DNA of 64,000 bases from Incurvaria masculella (GCA_946894095.1 OX335659.1:7261501-7325500); one strand, 5' to 3'; positions 33,629-44,798 are shown, counted from the stretch's first letter. The notes: generated by a model not told the origin, from the sequence alone. Made by a program: numbers and translations.

Positions 33629-33882
33629 TCTGAGCAAAACGTCTCGTTCGGAGGCGCGATGCGAAACATTTTCGTAATGAGGCGATGCAAATACGAACTT
33701 GTCGCCGCCATCTTTGTCGCCGCACACGCTAATATGGCCGGCGAGGCCCTCGTCCAGTTAATACATTTCATGCGAGTGCTGGTACGAAGCATATGCGATA
33801 TTTTTAGTTCATAATGCGTACTTTTCCTTGACACCAATTTTGACGTAATTTCTGTTTTGAGCCAAATGCCGCGTGTAAAAGG

Positions 33883-34178
33883 AAAACCTGCCAAGTGCGA
33901 GTCGGACTCGCGCACGAAGGGTTCCGTACAATCGTACAAAATTGAACACCAAAAATCACGTTTTTTTGGATGAGGGCCCCCCTTTATTTTTTATTATTTT
34001 TTAATTTTACCTATTTGTTGTTATAGCGGCAAAATAAATACACACTCTGTGAAATTTTCAGCTGCCTATCTATTACGGTTCATGAGATACAGCCCTGTGA
34101 CAGACGGACGGACGGACGGACGGACAGCGGAGGCTTAGTAATAGGGTTCCGTTTTCACCCTTTGGGTACGGAACCCTA
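33883..34178 (+). mobile_element. Rep-A copy 8
   Basis: AAAACCTGCCAAGTGCGAGTC to TTTGGGTACGGAACCCT; about four GACG units. Confidence 0.92.
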
Positions 34179-34424
34179 AAAAGTGAATGTCGCAATGATT
34201 CAGATACACATTTTTGCGTGTCGATTCGTTGAGAGTTTATTTCGAAATTGCTTATTTGGTGGGTAAATAGCCGTAGGTTTCTCTATGCCAATTTTGAGAA
34301 AAAAAAAACACTTGGGTTTCGTGTGTTTCTTTTTTTTTTCGAAACGAATTTATTGTTAGTATTTTTTTTTATCAATTTAATTGAATTTCATTTGTTTCAA
34401 CATTTGGCAGTCAAACTGCACTAC

Positions 34425-34700
34425 GGCTGTGAGATAGATAGTCGTAACAGAAACTAAGACTAATGAAAAGTAGTACTTTGTGACGTTACTTTGACATGTT
34501 TTGTCTGGACGAAATGTCAAAATAATTCAAAATGACGTCACAAAGTACTATTTTGCATGAATTGCACCCGATTGCACGAAGAGACTGCGGAGTTAATCTA
34601 TTCAAAAGTGACGTGTTTGATCATACGTAAACGTTGATTTTGATTGTTTGTCCTTTCGTGCCCTTAGTTTTGATTACGACTATTTATCTCAGCCTAAGTT
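34425..34700. mobile_element. FB-C single copy, with the 24397-type repeat inside
   Basis: The ends GAGATAGATAGTCGTAACAG and ATTACGACTATTTATCTCAG are inverted. The core has GTAGTACTTTGTGACG and TGACGTCACAAAGTACTA. Between core and right end, 34567-34665 is the GATTGCACGAAGAGAC repeat. Confidence 0.75.
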
Positions 34701-35298
34701 ACAAGTACATACGTCAAAAACCGATGGATCTGCGGATTCGATTAACTCAGTAAAGAAGAACTCGCATAAACTGAAGCACTGGTTTATAGATTTTTTCCGT
34801 CCACATTTTTGGGATAAACACATGCTACTGGGTTGGGCTGCCTTCGGAAAGCTCAAATTTGCTCTACGTCTGACCTCCCGCAAAATCTAAAGACCCGAAT
34901 ATATGACCAGTGCGTCCTCCCTGACGGTCGCCGTTGTTAAAGGTTGAAAGTTGCCCAGCGAGCAATGGAGCGAGCCATGCTGGGAATATCGCTACGGGAT
35001 ATGGTGCGTAACGAGGCAATCCGCCGACGTACCAAAGTAGTCGATATTGGACACCGGGTGGCTAAGCTAAAGGCAAGTGGGCTGGCCACGTCACCTGAAG
35101 AGACGACGACCGTTGGAGTAACCTTGTCCTGCACTGGCGGCCGTGGACAGGAAAACGGAGTGTGGGAAGACCACCCGCCAGGTGGGAAGACGACATCAAG
35201 TGCGTCGGCGGAAAGCAGTGGTTACGTACCGCTGAGGGCCGGGAGGACTGGAGAAAAATTGGAGAGACGTATGTCCAGCAGTGGACGCAAACACGCTG
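34700..35298 (+). pseudogene. LINE endonuclease-reverse transcriptase C-terminal remnant
   Basis: Across three frames it encodes WAAFGKLKFALRLTSRKI, then VAQRAMERAMLGISLRDM, VRNEAIRRRTKVVDIGHR and VAKLK, then KRSVGRPPARWEDDIKC and AEGREDWRKIGETYVQQW. This is the conserved tail of lepidopteran endonuclease-RT LINEs in the right order. Frameshifts and stops show it is dead. The clade is not assigned. Confidence 0.8.
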
Positions 35299-35374
35299 AC
35301 TGACTGACTGACTGACTGACTGACTGACTGACTGACTGACTGACTGACTGACTGACTGACTGACTGACTGACTG
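35299..35374 (+). repeat. (CTGA)n microsatellite, about 18 units
   Basis: Uninterrupted CTGA repeat immediately after the LINE stop codon; it is the 3' tail of that element. The copy at 541 has four units. Confidence 0.95.
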
Positions 35375-35579
35375 CCAATGGCAATGTAGAGACAACGCTT
35401 TTTGGGGTTTTAGTTGCCTATAAATAAATAAATAAACAAGAACCGAAGTTTAGTGTTAAGGTCAACACCTTCGTTTATTTTCCTCGAGCCTCGATGACAT
35501 AGGCATCGAACACACTTTCAACATACCATGCAAATATCGATGAGCAATGCCGCAGATTCGCGAAGATCGTCTCTAACAT

Positions 35580-35770
35580 CAAATAAACAAATGAATACGG
35601 CGGCGCCGGGCGACCCGACGCGTTCCCGCCGACGAACGCCGCGACGCCGCACCTACGCACGCGTCGCCGCTTCCGCTCCACTTGCCGCCGCCGCTGCCGT
35701 CTGCAGTTAATAATAGCCGACAGCTCTAAGCGAAACGCAGGGCGCGTCGAGGGGACCTGCCTCCTCCGAT
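35580..35770. promoter_or_regulatory. CpG-rich patch
   Basis: GGCGGCGCCGGGCGACCCG and CGCCGCGACGCCGC-type sequence. ORFs in both directions are Arg/Ala-rich artefacts. Possible promoter or 5' exon. Confidence 0.3.
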
Positions 35771-35932
35771 CGTCATTCAATAGTCGCCAAGGCAGGTCTC
35801 TCCTCGATTGGGAATCACAAAATGTTGTATGCGATGACTCGTTAGCAGCGATACCGACGCTGGCAGCGACAGTCGCTGTTCGGCAATAAGACCGCTGACC
35901 TCTTCTTTGTGAAGTTTTACTTACAACTTTTA

Positions 35933-36120
35933 ACCGACTTCAAGAAACGGAGGTTCTCAATTCGAATGTATGTTTTTTGTATGTTTGTTGCGCTATGACT
36001 CCGCTAATTATGCATCGATTTTGATGATTCTTTTTTATTTGGTAGGTAGGTCAAACTTTAGAGGTGGTTCCATTTAAATTTTATCGAAATTGATTATTAA
36101 CTGTCGCTTCAACCATTTTT
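35933..36120 (+). repeat. Dispersed repeat starting ACCGACTTCAAGAAACGGAG
   Basis: Related to 26619-26760. It continues ATGACTCCGCTAATTATGCA and TCGATTTTGATGATTC, a pattern I associate with lepidopteran retroelement 3' ends. Confidence 0.5.
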
Positions 36121-36131
36121 AATCTAAATTA

Positions 36132-36760
36132 GATGGTAGCAACCCGGCGGGTTGAATCTACCACCTAGTGGGGTAACGGGACTAAGACAAAGATATATAG
36201 TCATGACCACTGGGCGTGACCAAAACTAAGGCTGAGAGAAATAGTCGTAACCTAAACTAATGATAACGCAAAATAGTACTTTGTGACGTCACTTTGACAC
36301 ATTTCGTATGGACGAAATCTCAAAGTTTTTTTTTAATTGTCGTTATAAAGTACTACTTTTCGTTAGTCTTAGTTTCTGTTACGAGTATTTATCTCAGCCT
36401 AAGACTGACGAAATGTAGTACTTTGTAACGTCACTCTACACAGTTTGTATGGACTAAATCTCAGGTTGAGATAAGTAGTCGTAACAGAAACTAAAGACTA
36501 ACGAAAAGTATTACTTTGTGACGTCACTTTGCATTACTTTGAGATCTCGTTCATACAAAATGTGTCAAATTACGTCACAAAGTACTACTTTTCGTTAGTC
36601 TTAGTTTCTGTTACGACTATTCATCTAGTCCTAACGGATTGTTTGGACCCTATGGAACATCTAGCATTCGTGACGAAATGCGCTTTTCCAACTCAAAAAG
36701 GGAAAGCAAGTAGATACATGAACGGGCCGGGGACGGAACCCATGACCTCTTACATGGGAA
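36132..36760 (-). mobile_element. SINE-B split by an FB-C insertion
   Basis: The left part (36132-36185: GATGGTAGCAACCCGGCGGG) and right part (36640-36760: CGTGACGAAATGCGC, GGGACGGAACCCATGACC) are adjacent segments of one reverse SINE-B. The 36228-36632 palindromes sit between them. Confidence 0.7.
36228..36632. mobile_element. FB-C composite, three palindromic units
   Basis: Units at about 36228-36400, 36401-36465 and 36466-36632 each carry the TAGTACTTTG(TGACG) arm. In the third, the centre (GCATTACTTTGAGAT, CATACAAAATGTGTC) is inverted relative to the others. Ends GGCTGAGA..AATAGTCGTAAC and TTACGACTATTCATC. Confidence 0.8.
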
Positions 36761-36958
36761 GAAGGCCACCTGAAGATCTCAATGTGATATATCTGGCAAT
36801 CAACGTGTGATCATTGAGGATGTAATGCGATGTAACAGTCGAGTTGGCGAACAATGTCGCTCAGTTCGGCGCGGCACCCACGCGCCCGATGACAAAAGAT
36901 TCAATCACTCGAGATGTGAACGAGTGGAGGTATCGCAGCCCTTGCGTAGGCGCAGGTA

Positions 36959-36987
36959 GGTCTCCGTGTGGTACCCACACGGAGACC
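36959..36987. repeat. Perfect 13-bp hairpin with 3-base loop
   Basis: GGTCTCCGTGTGG-TAC-CCACACGGAGACC. Very stable and GC-rich; no element assigned. Confidence 0.85.
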
Positions 36988-37312
36988 ATGTGTTCCGAGA
37001 AAGTTGAACGCCTCGTGCGATCCTCACACCCACTGATATCAGCAATGATATCTATTACCATTGGCTATGCGCGTTAAGATAATAGAGGCTATGCCAAAAC
37101 AGAATTATGGCTTTGGAAAGTTAGTCCTGATTCGTAATTTACGGACTGACGGGTCTATTACTATTTGGAAAAACTTGAGTAAATAACCTTGTATTCATTT
37201 TTCAAAATCTACAAACAATAACGAATAAACACGGATTATTCGTAGACAAAATATTTTTCTTTGGTTCATCCCAAAATAATAAATACCGCCGCATAGCTCT
37301 ATCTATAATATC

Positions 37313-37450
37313 TTGGAATGGCATGATGGATCTCTCTGGATATACATACATAGTTGTGCCAATCTTTATGGAAATTCTTCTGTACGCGTGTATATCACTG
37401 AACTCCTCCTAAACTGCTGGGCCAATATTGATGAAAAATTTGTGCATTTT
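37313..37450 (+). repeat. Possible Helitron- or LINE-derived fragment
   Basis: CACTGAACTCCTCCTAAACT and GGGCCAATATTGATGAAAAA resemble a phrase common in lepidopteran repeats. There is no second copy here, so this is recollection only. Confidence 0.3.
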
Positions 37451-37514
37451 AGAGGGTCGTTGGATGATCAAGACCCTCACAATTTGACTGGGCCGGTGGC
37501 GCTGTTTTCAAGTT

Positions 37515-37795
37515 TCTGCGAGAGGGCTGGGTTCAAATTCTTGCCCTGGTCATGTACCACTTTCTGTCTCATTCTGAGTTGTATAAGTGCCTTTTGTTAC
37601 GAATGCGAGCTGATCCATGGTGCGGGACGCATGTAAAACAGTAGTTCCCCTACTAGGGGGTAGGGTAAGACCCGCCCCGGTTGGTACCACCGCTTTGGAT
37701 GAAACTATGGTTGTAGCGGCAATGAAAAATTGTCCGTGTATTCCATCCATTCAGGTATGAGCCACTCATATCAGGTTCCATAAAAAAATGGCAAA
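37515..37795 (+). mobile_element. SINE-B copy
   Basis: Head with GGGTTCAAATTCTTGCCC (box B-like), then CGAATGCGAGCTGATCCATG, CCCCGGTTGGTACCAC and GCGGCAATGAAAAATTGTCC. The 3' part is deleted and it ends ATCAGGTTCCATAAAAAAA. Confidence 0.8.
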
Positions 37796-37849
37796 ATACA
37801 AAAATATGCGTTGTCTCCAAGCTGGCATTAGCAGTGACATTTAGTGGGG

Positions 37850-38160
37850 CTGTGGCGAGGAGTGTTTGCGGGTCTGCAGAGCACAATGTTTGTACACAGG
37901 CCGCCTCGAGGAGAGCACAAATATTTGTCGATCGGGTCACGAGCTCGCACGTCTCGCCCGCGCCGCTCGTGGGAAATGTACGCGCGTCGGAATGACCCCC
38001 CTTACGAACACTGCTACGAAGTACAGTGGGCGGCACGATAAACGCCATTCACTTCGACCGTATGATAAGCCGCAGCAGAGTGTCGACAAGATATTTTTTC
38101 ATAGCACTCGCGAGCGTGAAAACAGTGTCGAATGAGCGGCAGCCGCGGCGGCGGCGGTAG
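37850..38160. promoter_or_regulatory. CpG-rich patch between two SINEs
   Basis: GAGCGGCAGCCGCGGCGGCGG near 38133 precedes CCAG|GTATAG, a donor-like site. It could be a 5' exon on the plus strand; this is inference only. Confidence 0.25.
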
Positions 38161-38221
38161 CCAGGTATAGTGATATTTTATGATGGTATTTAGCCCCGTG
38201 GCCTGCTTAAATGCTTTTTAT

Positions 38222-38645
38222 ATGCATTTTTTTTAATGCGACCTGACATGTATGGCTAATACCACACAACCACCGTAATGATATTAGCCCAATACACCAC
38301 ATTCCCGAAGGAATTTGGTGCCATGCCAGGACCTTCCCTTTATGAGCACGGCTACATTGAACTGGATGGAAAACACGGACAATTTTCATTGCCGCTTCGA
38401 CCATCTTTTCATCCAATGCGATGGTACCATCTCGGGCGGGCTTAAACCCTACCATCTAGTAGGGGAAGGGGACCTACAGTTTTACATGGATTCCGAACCA
38501 TGGAGCAGCTCGCATTCGTGTCTAAATGCACTTATCAAACTCGGAAAGAGAAAGACAGTGGTGCATGTCGGAATTGAACGCAGGCCTCTGGTACGCTAGG
38601 CCAGTCCCCGCGCCACTAGGCTACGAGCCGCTCAAAATGCATATA
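38222..38645 (-). mobile_element. SINE-B, full length
   Basis: In reverse: head GAGCGGCTCGTAGCCTAGTG (box A TAGCCTAGTGG), box B GCGTTCAATTCC, body, and A-rich tail. It is the best complete copy with 20945-21350 and the two define the family at about 405-425 bp. Confidence 0.88.
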
Positions 38646-38929
38646 TGTTGTCAAAAAATGTGTGTGTCGGTTCAAAATTAAATATTTTAAATCTTTTAAA
38701 CAAAATTGCATTATTAATCAATGAATAAATCCTATGTTTGTGCATCGCATCTATTAGCTATTTCGCAAGTTCTAGTTACGAAAGTGGCGCCATCCTATTT
38801 CCATTGCCGTAAACGTGTATCCATGCAGTTGCGCCATCTGTTGTTCGTCCCTTCAGCATTGACCTATTGGTGAAACATCTATGTCTTCATTCATCTATGA
38901 TAATAGTGATAGGAGATTTAATTAACCGG

Positions 38930-39013
38930 TAGTGACTATCCGTCTTTTGGCAACAGTATTTTTTTCTATTAGATCGTTAAGTACTATCTGAGGATTGAAA
39001 AATCGGCTCTTAA
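38930..39013. mobile_element. Fragment of the 25934-type foldback
   Basis: GTACTATCTGAGGATTGAAA and AATCGGCTCTTA match the right end of 25934-26172. Confidence 0.55.
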
Positions 39014-39451
39014 TCATTTTGTTGCAGTTTAAAATGAGTGCTTCCATGGAACACGATATTTAATACAAATATATTGCGCTATCAGCCCCTATCCGGCCTT
39101 AATGATCGACAGAGTCAGGAGCCAACGCTAATGACGTTTGGAGCCATTTTGGAACGGTGCTCGGCCGCCCTAACTTCTGACCAATCAGAGCGCCCGCATC
39201 GCGACCGCACTGACGTTTGATGGACGTCCGCCATTAGGGCATTAGACTGATTATTGTTCGACGCCGGCCGAGACTATAGCACTGTTTCATCGTCCTGACA
39301 GATCCATTGTGTCTGTATCGTGGAGGGGTTAATCAAATTGTGTCCCGTAATTGTATTAAATTTTGTGGGCTAGGACATATGGCAACACTAAATGAGAATG
39401 TTTGGGTGTACATAGTTACTATTGACTGTGTTGAATAGCGGTGCTGGTTTT

Positions 39452-39688
39452 TAAGGTTCCGTTCCCAGAGGGTGCCAAAGGGACCCTATTTCTAAGCCTC
39501 TGTCCGTCCGTCCGTCAGCGGGCTGTATTATCATGAACCGTAATAAGTAGACTTAAAATTTTCACAGTGTTATATTGCCGCTATAACAAATAGTAAAAAT
39601 AAAACAAATCCCTCCTGAGAAATAAATGGAGACTTTTGGTTTGAGACGGAACCCTTCGTGTGCGAGTCCGACTCGCATTTGGCAGTTT
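39452..39688 (-). mobile_element. Rep-A copy 9, diverged
   Basis: AAGGTTCCGTTCCCAGAGGG to GCGAGTCCGACTCGCATTTGG in reverse; short microsatellite and a shortened interior. Confidence 0.85.
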
Positions 39689-40214
39689 TTTTTTGTTTTT
39701 ATTGCCTAAATATTAATTTGCAAATAATTAAGCGCAGTTGTTGACCGTAACGTGAGACCATATGAAGGAATATTAAATAAAGGGAACCGATTCTGTTCTG
39801 ACGACGGAATTATTAATTATGTGCAGATAGTGGATGTCTGGCTGTCACCGGTCAGGGTTCAAGGGGGTCCACAGTCTACCGCACTCTTGACTCGGCGCAT
39901 ATTCAGACCGACCAAAAAGTACGTTACATGACTACTCAAAAACGTTGCTTTCGATTACATATAAAATATAAAGTGTAGTCATGTTTACGGGATTCATCCG
40001 TTGATTAGATTCAAGTTACAAGGTGGCAGCAATATTTTATTTCCTGCCTAGAAATTTGCCTGTCACAGAATCCTCTATTCTAGTGTCATACATTTTAAGC
40101 ATTATGTTATTACGAAAATTCCGTCATTCTATGGAATTTTTAAATATTTTTCTAATATTTTACTGTGCCATCTTAGGGCTAAAACACTGCTAAATTAGAA
40201 CAATTTCTATCATT

Positions 40215-40302
40215 AGGTCAATGAAGTCCCAGTCACCAGCAAGAGAAAATCAATCATCAGGTCCATGAAGTCCCAGTCACCAGCAAGAGAAAATCAATCA
40301 AT
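40215..40302 (+). repeat. 44-bp tandem duplication
   Basis: AGGTC(A/C)ATGAAGTCCCAGTC and the following CACCAGCAAGAGAAAATCAA occur twice at a 44-bp offset, with one clear base difference. Confidence 0.9.
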
Positions 40303-40492
40303 TTGATAGCGCTGACAACAAAAAAATAACAGCCTTATCTCGTACTAATGGCTACCCTTACGAAACTACCCCGTGCTCTAACATATCAGTGTATTATATT
40401 CTAGTTTGTTGTTGTCGAAACAAACAAACAAACAAAATAGTTGGTCTTAAATCGAATAGATCAGCCTAGTCGCACGTAGCCACAGAACTACA

Positions 40493-40567
40493 GAAGCCCG
40501 AGTCCGCTAATAGATAACTCCAATTCCGACCGTTAGCGTTAGTTATTTGTTAGCGGACTCGGGCTTC
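40493..40567. repeat. Long hairpin, 18-bp perfect stem
   Basis: GAAGCCCGAGTCCGCTAA and its exact complement; pairing continues imperfectly inward (TAGATAACT against TAGTTAT..). It looks like a minimal foldback element. Confidence 0.8.
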
Positions 40568-40619
40568 AGTATACGCTTGGATTTGAGTAAAGTGAAGTGC
40601 CTAGTCTTATAGAGCAAGT

Positions 40620-40880
40620 CGACTCGCCTCGCTCGAGTCTGTCTCGATATAAATAGCTTTCCCTCACTGCGGCTCAGGCTGGGCGTATCCGGAGATAAGT
40701 CCGGCATCCGCTTCACACGCACCGACGCAGGCCGCCCTGCGCCTGCCGTCTGCTGCGAGCATGCTGTGACTGTGACGTACTTTCTTCTCACGAGTGACGC
40801 GTCTGTGCCATGCTCGTCGGAGCTGCGTAACGCTGTCCCTCCGTCTCCTTTCTATCTCGACGCGTAACAGAAAGGGGATG
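40620..40880. promoter_or_regulatory. CpG-rich patch with a TATA-like box
   Basis: ATATAAATAG near 40650 precedes GC-rich sequence with many CpGs. An open frame on the minus strand (to 41083) is Arg-rich and unlike a known protein. The GAGCTGCGTAACGCTGTCCC segment may belong to a dispersed repeat. Confidence 0.25.
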
Positions 40881-41654
40881 CACCCATTCACCGTCGACAT
40901 ACCGAAAATAAGAACCAAGCGATCCTCTAGGTCAGATGTTCTTAACCTGGTCAAGTTTTTTTTTACTTTTTTTTTATTAAGCAAGCGCGTCCCTATTCGA
41001 ATGTGATATCGACGGAGAATCGACCGTGAAACAAGGACGCATTCATTTAAGAAAAAACCTGTAACTATTCTGTGAATGTTCAATTAACTCTTGCAAGTTC
41101 TTTTTACAGTTTTCTATCTGTAATCCTTCCTTCACGGTCGATTTCTTCATACATATCACATGAATTGTAAATGTTAAATTTTGCTTAAGAATTATAAATT
41201 TTTCTGACCAAATATGATTTTAGCTGACATAATATTTATGTGGGAATCCTATTTGGACAAAGAAACAGAAAATACCCACTTTCGTACTTCCATGTGCCTC
41301 TGTAAACTGAAATGTTTCATGATTTCTTCGAATTTGGTTTCTTTCGATGTTGTGATGTAACATTCGCTCGATGGCACTTCTGGCGCGGTCACAATGGCCG
41401 TGGCAGCAAAACCACTCCCCAAGGTCGACTGCTTTTTGCTCGTGTATATTCTCTGTTTTCTTATCTATATTTTTCACCTTTATACTCACACAATAATTGT
41501 CAAACGCTCGTGTTGTTTCGATAGCTCATATTGGCGTCTTGCCAAACACAAAAAAGTTGTGTACTTACAATTAAATACAATCGTTCTCAACAAAAAAAAA
41601 AAAAAACACTACCTGAATTGTATTGAATAGAAACATCCTGCCATGCCCGCCGAT

Positions 41655-41722
41655 CCTTATTTGGATGGCTTATACCACACCTGCTGTTATGCTATACCTA
41701 CGTAGGTGCCATGCCAAAACCT
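41655..41722 (-). mobile_element. SINE-B fragment
   Basis: GATGGCTTATACCACAC and GTAGGTGCCATGCCAAAACC match the 3' part of SINE-B. Confidence 0.55.
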
Positions 41723-41849
41723 TACTTAAATTTCCACCTGCCCATATTTTCTTCTTGCGTTTCTCCTCTAATAACCACGCTAATTTTCAGTACGATGAAT
41801 GCTTTATTTATATTCATTTCATTAACGAAAGCATATATGCAAATACATA

Positions 41850-41952
41850 TTTAATCCTACTATCCTACTTTTTTATCCCGGAAAATGTTAGGTTCAGCTC
41901 GAAATCAGTCCAAAACGACATTGACCCGAGTGAAGCCGGGTACCTCAGCTAG
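41850..41952 (+). mobile_element. Helitron-like 3' end
   Basis: TTTTTTATCCCGGAAAATGT, then AACGACATTGACCCGAGTGA, a short hairpin (ACCCG..CGGGT) and a CTAG terminus at 41949-41952 followed by T. Known: Helitrons end in a hairpin plus CTRR. The last 45 bp resemble 59611-59657. Confidence 0.55.
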
Positions 41953-41954
41953 TG

Positions 41955-43390
41955 GTATTTATAAATGAAACATATACACATAAGATCAAAATATTTTGTT
42001 TCGTTTTAAATTTATATTATTTTTAATTTACTTTATCTTAAACATTGGCTTTATCTTTAATAAGCGAATATTTCCATCTTGTTTTCTTGCTTCATTTTTA
42101 TTAATATGTTTTGAAATGTATGACTGTTGATAAACCTGAAATAGAAATAAAAAAAAAAAAATATGGTCGTTTCAAATGAAGCGCTTTTTTTCAGCAAAAG
42201 CTTGCGCTGTGGCGGCCGCGGCGGGGCGTTCAGAAATGGGTTGGCGAGTCGGCGATGTGTGTCACGGTCACTCGTAAACGTTGTCCATTACTAATATTGT
42301 GGTATTAATGGCGATGCCTTCACCGAATCGTGACCAATGTCGGCCCGTCCTATAACGTCATCTCAATACTCAGCTTGTGCACTCCTCGTGTTCCCTACTT
42401 TGAATATTTGCCTGGTATCCAGTCCATAAAGTTGCATTGCTATACGGTATTCTTTACAAGGATACAAGGAACGGAAGATGGCAAAGCCGACTTCGGCTTT
42501 GAAATTGGTTTCTTTATCGTAGTTAATGATCAAAACAATTTAATTTGTGTAAGAAAACAACACTTCGGGTGGTTTTTAAATGGGTTTTGTTTTTCTTGAC
42601 CCCGTAAAGTATGAATTAAGAAAAATATGTCATTATCGTAGTCAAGAGTTTGCTCCTCACCAATGTATATAATGTTCTTATAATAATGTTCTTTGTGAGC
42701 AGTAGTAATCAATCAATCACTGTAAACCAGTTTGTAAGTATCACTGGAAAAAATAATAAAACAATGACCAACCTGACGAAGATTCTTGTCGGCTCTTCTT
42801 CGCCAGAAGTAATCGAACCGACAGGGAAAAAAAAGACGAATCCGAGTGTGTAATATACATCTAATGGAGGAAATAAAGAAACTGAAACTGAAAGGAGAAT
42901 GTCCATTCTTGTATGGGCGAAAAAAACAGTGTCTAATTGAATGTTCTTCTATTAAACAAGCGTAGTTAGTTTGTACATTTTTAATCATATTATAATTGAT
43001 ATATTTCACTTTTCATGAAACTATAGATATAATTTTTTGAAAATCATATCTGGTCTAATGTATGAATGGAAAAGTTATATTTATTTTTTTTACTTTACCA
43101 TGCTTTACTAAGAAATATGTGATTATTTAAATATTATTGAAGGAATATAAAATAAAACAATATTTTTCTTCAAAAGGTAAATTAAACATGTTAACAAAGC
43201 AAATGAAAACAGCTTGGTGCGAGCGACATATGTTGGAGACTTGCGTAATCGCGGTTCGTTTGGCGCAATTTGAAGTCAAATCATAATTTAATTAGCCAAC
43301 CTTCCATGAAACTCCATATTAATTTGGAATTCCAATGATTTAGACATTTTTCGGGAACAGTTTACTTAATCCTGACCTCCGCTTTTCGAA
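41955..43390. other. No gene seen
   Basis: AT-rich unique-looking sequence. The ORFs in it are short and have no family resemblance. Confidence 0.5.
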
Positions 43391-43395
43391 TTTTA

Positions 43396-44402
43396 TTTAT
43401 GTATGTATTTTATTTATTTATTTACATTCGACCGTTGTCAAAACGGTATTGTAAAAAACACTATATAATTTACACAGTTATTACTAAAATGTAGCGAATA
43501 CTATTTACTAATACTACTTAAATTAACATTAAAAACACAATCCTTGATGACCAATACAGCAATAAAATTTCACAAATGTCCTGTCCTTTAATTTAAAAAA
43601 ATAAATATATTAATTAAAATAATATTAAAATTAAGTAAAAAAAACCTTGTAACATTTTATATAATAAATTCGACTTGCGCCATCATGCAGTTGTGTAGTA
43701 AAATTAGAAAATAAATTAAAAGTTAAAAATAAAAGTAAACATTTTCATGCAAAAAAAAAAGTTAATTAAAAAAATATTAAAATTAGTTTAACGGTAAAAT
43801 TTTATTCCATAGTCAAAAGTGTTTGTCAAGTAAGATTTATTATTTTTGAAATGATTTATTAGTAAAAAATTCATTCAACGTATAAAATGGATTACTGACT
43901 AGAAAAATCTTTAATTCATAGCAGAACTTTTGTAACGTTGTGCACTTTAATATATCCTTATTTAGGTGGTTATATATTTTAATTCCCATATGTTGATGGC
44001 TTGAGTCAAATAGTTTACATTTAGGATTTCCTAATTTTAATTTATTATTATTTCGTAGGTTATAGTTTTGGGTTTGACTATGTTCAGACTATGTTTTTCT
44101 TCAAAAATACTGCAGCACGTACTGTGAATGTAGAGCGAGATTACTGTCATTAATTTGAGCTTGATGAATAATGGCCTACAAGTAGAAGACATCTTGGCTC
44201 CTGCGAGAATTCGTATTGCTTTCTTTTGTATTTTTAAAACCCTTTCAATCTCAGTGCTGTTACCCCAGACTTCAATTGCGTATCTTAGAATAGATTCAAG
44301 GTAGGCAGATGCAATAGAATAGATGCAAGGTAGGAATGGGCATTGCCCTTTGTTGTTTGTTTCAAATTTTGTTTTTTCAGGTTCTGCACGTTTGCAGCCC
44401 AC
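43396..44402 (-). pseudogene. LINE 3' end: jockey/CR1-type reverse transcriptase C terminus
   Basis: The minus-strand ORF 44402-44037 encodes SILRYAIEVWGNSTEIERVL followed by KIQKKAIRILAGAK and PLFIKLKLMTVISLYI. This is the RT-distal (thumb-side) region typical of jockey/CR1-like LINEs. The stop is followed by a long AT-rich 3' UTR and a TAAA-type tail near 43396-43420. The start upstream of about 44340 looks unrelated, so it is 5'-truncated. Confidence 0.72.
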
Positions 44403-44510
44403 AAGTTACAAACACCACACACAAGTTATGGTTTCGTTACATTCGTTAAGTTAGCACATATTGCGTCAAATATAATATAAAGAAAAACTGGTTTTACAAC
44501 GAAATGATTA

Positions 44511-44798
44511 TAAAAACCGGCCAATTGCGAGTTGGACTCGCACACGAAGGGTTCCGTACCAACGTACAAGATTTAACACATAAAAATCATGTTTTTGGTA
44601 TAAGGCCCCATTGATTTTTTAATATATTTTTATTTTGCCCATTTGTTGTTATAGCGGCAAAATAAATACACACTCTGTTAAAATTTAAGCTGCCTCATGA
44701 GATATGCGGTTCATGAGATACAGCCCTGTGACAGACGGACGGACAGCGGAGACTTAGTAATAGGAATCCGTTGGTATCATTTAGGTACGGAACCCTAA
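44511..44798 (+). mobile_element. Rep-A copy 10
   Basis: AAAAACCGGCCAATTGCGAG to TAGGTACGGAACCCTA; two GACG units and a small local duplication (CATGAGATA twice). Confidence 0.9.

Noticed and set aside
35196..35384. Ser-Gln-Val repeat protein on the minus strand
   Set aside because: It is the translation of the CTGA microsatellite.
40664..41083. 139-residue minus-strand ORF
   Set aside because: Arg-rich with no motif, spans a CpG patch, and includes a segment that looks like a dispersed repeat.
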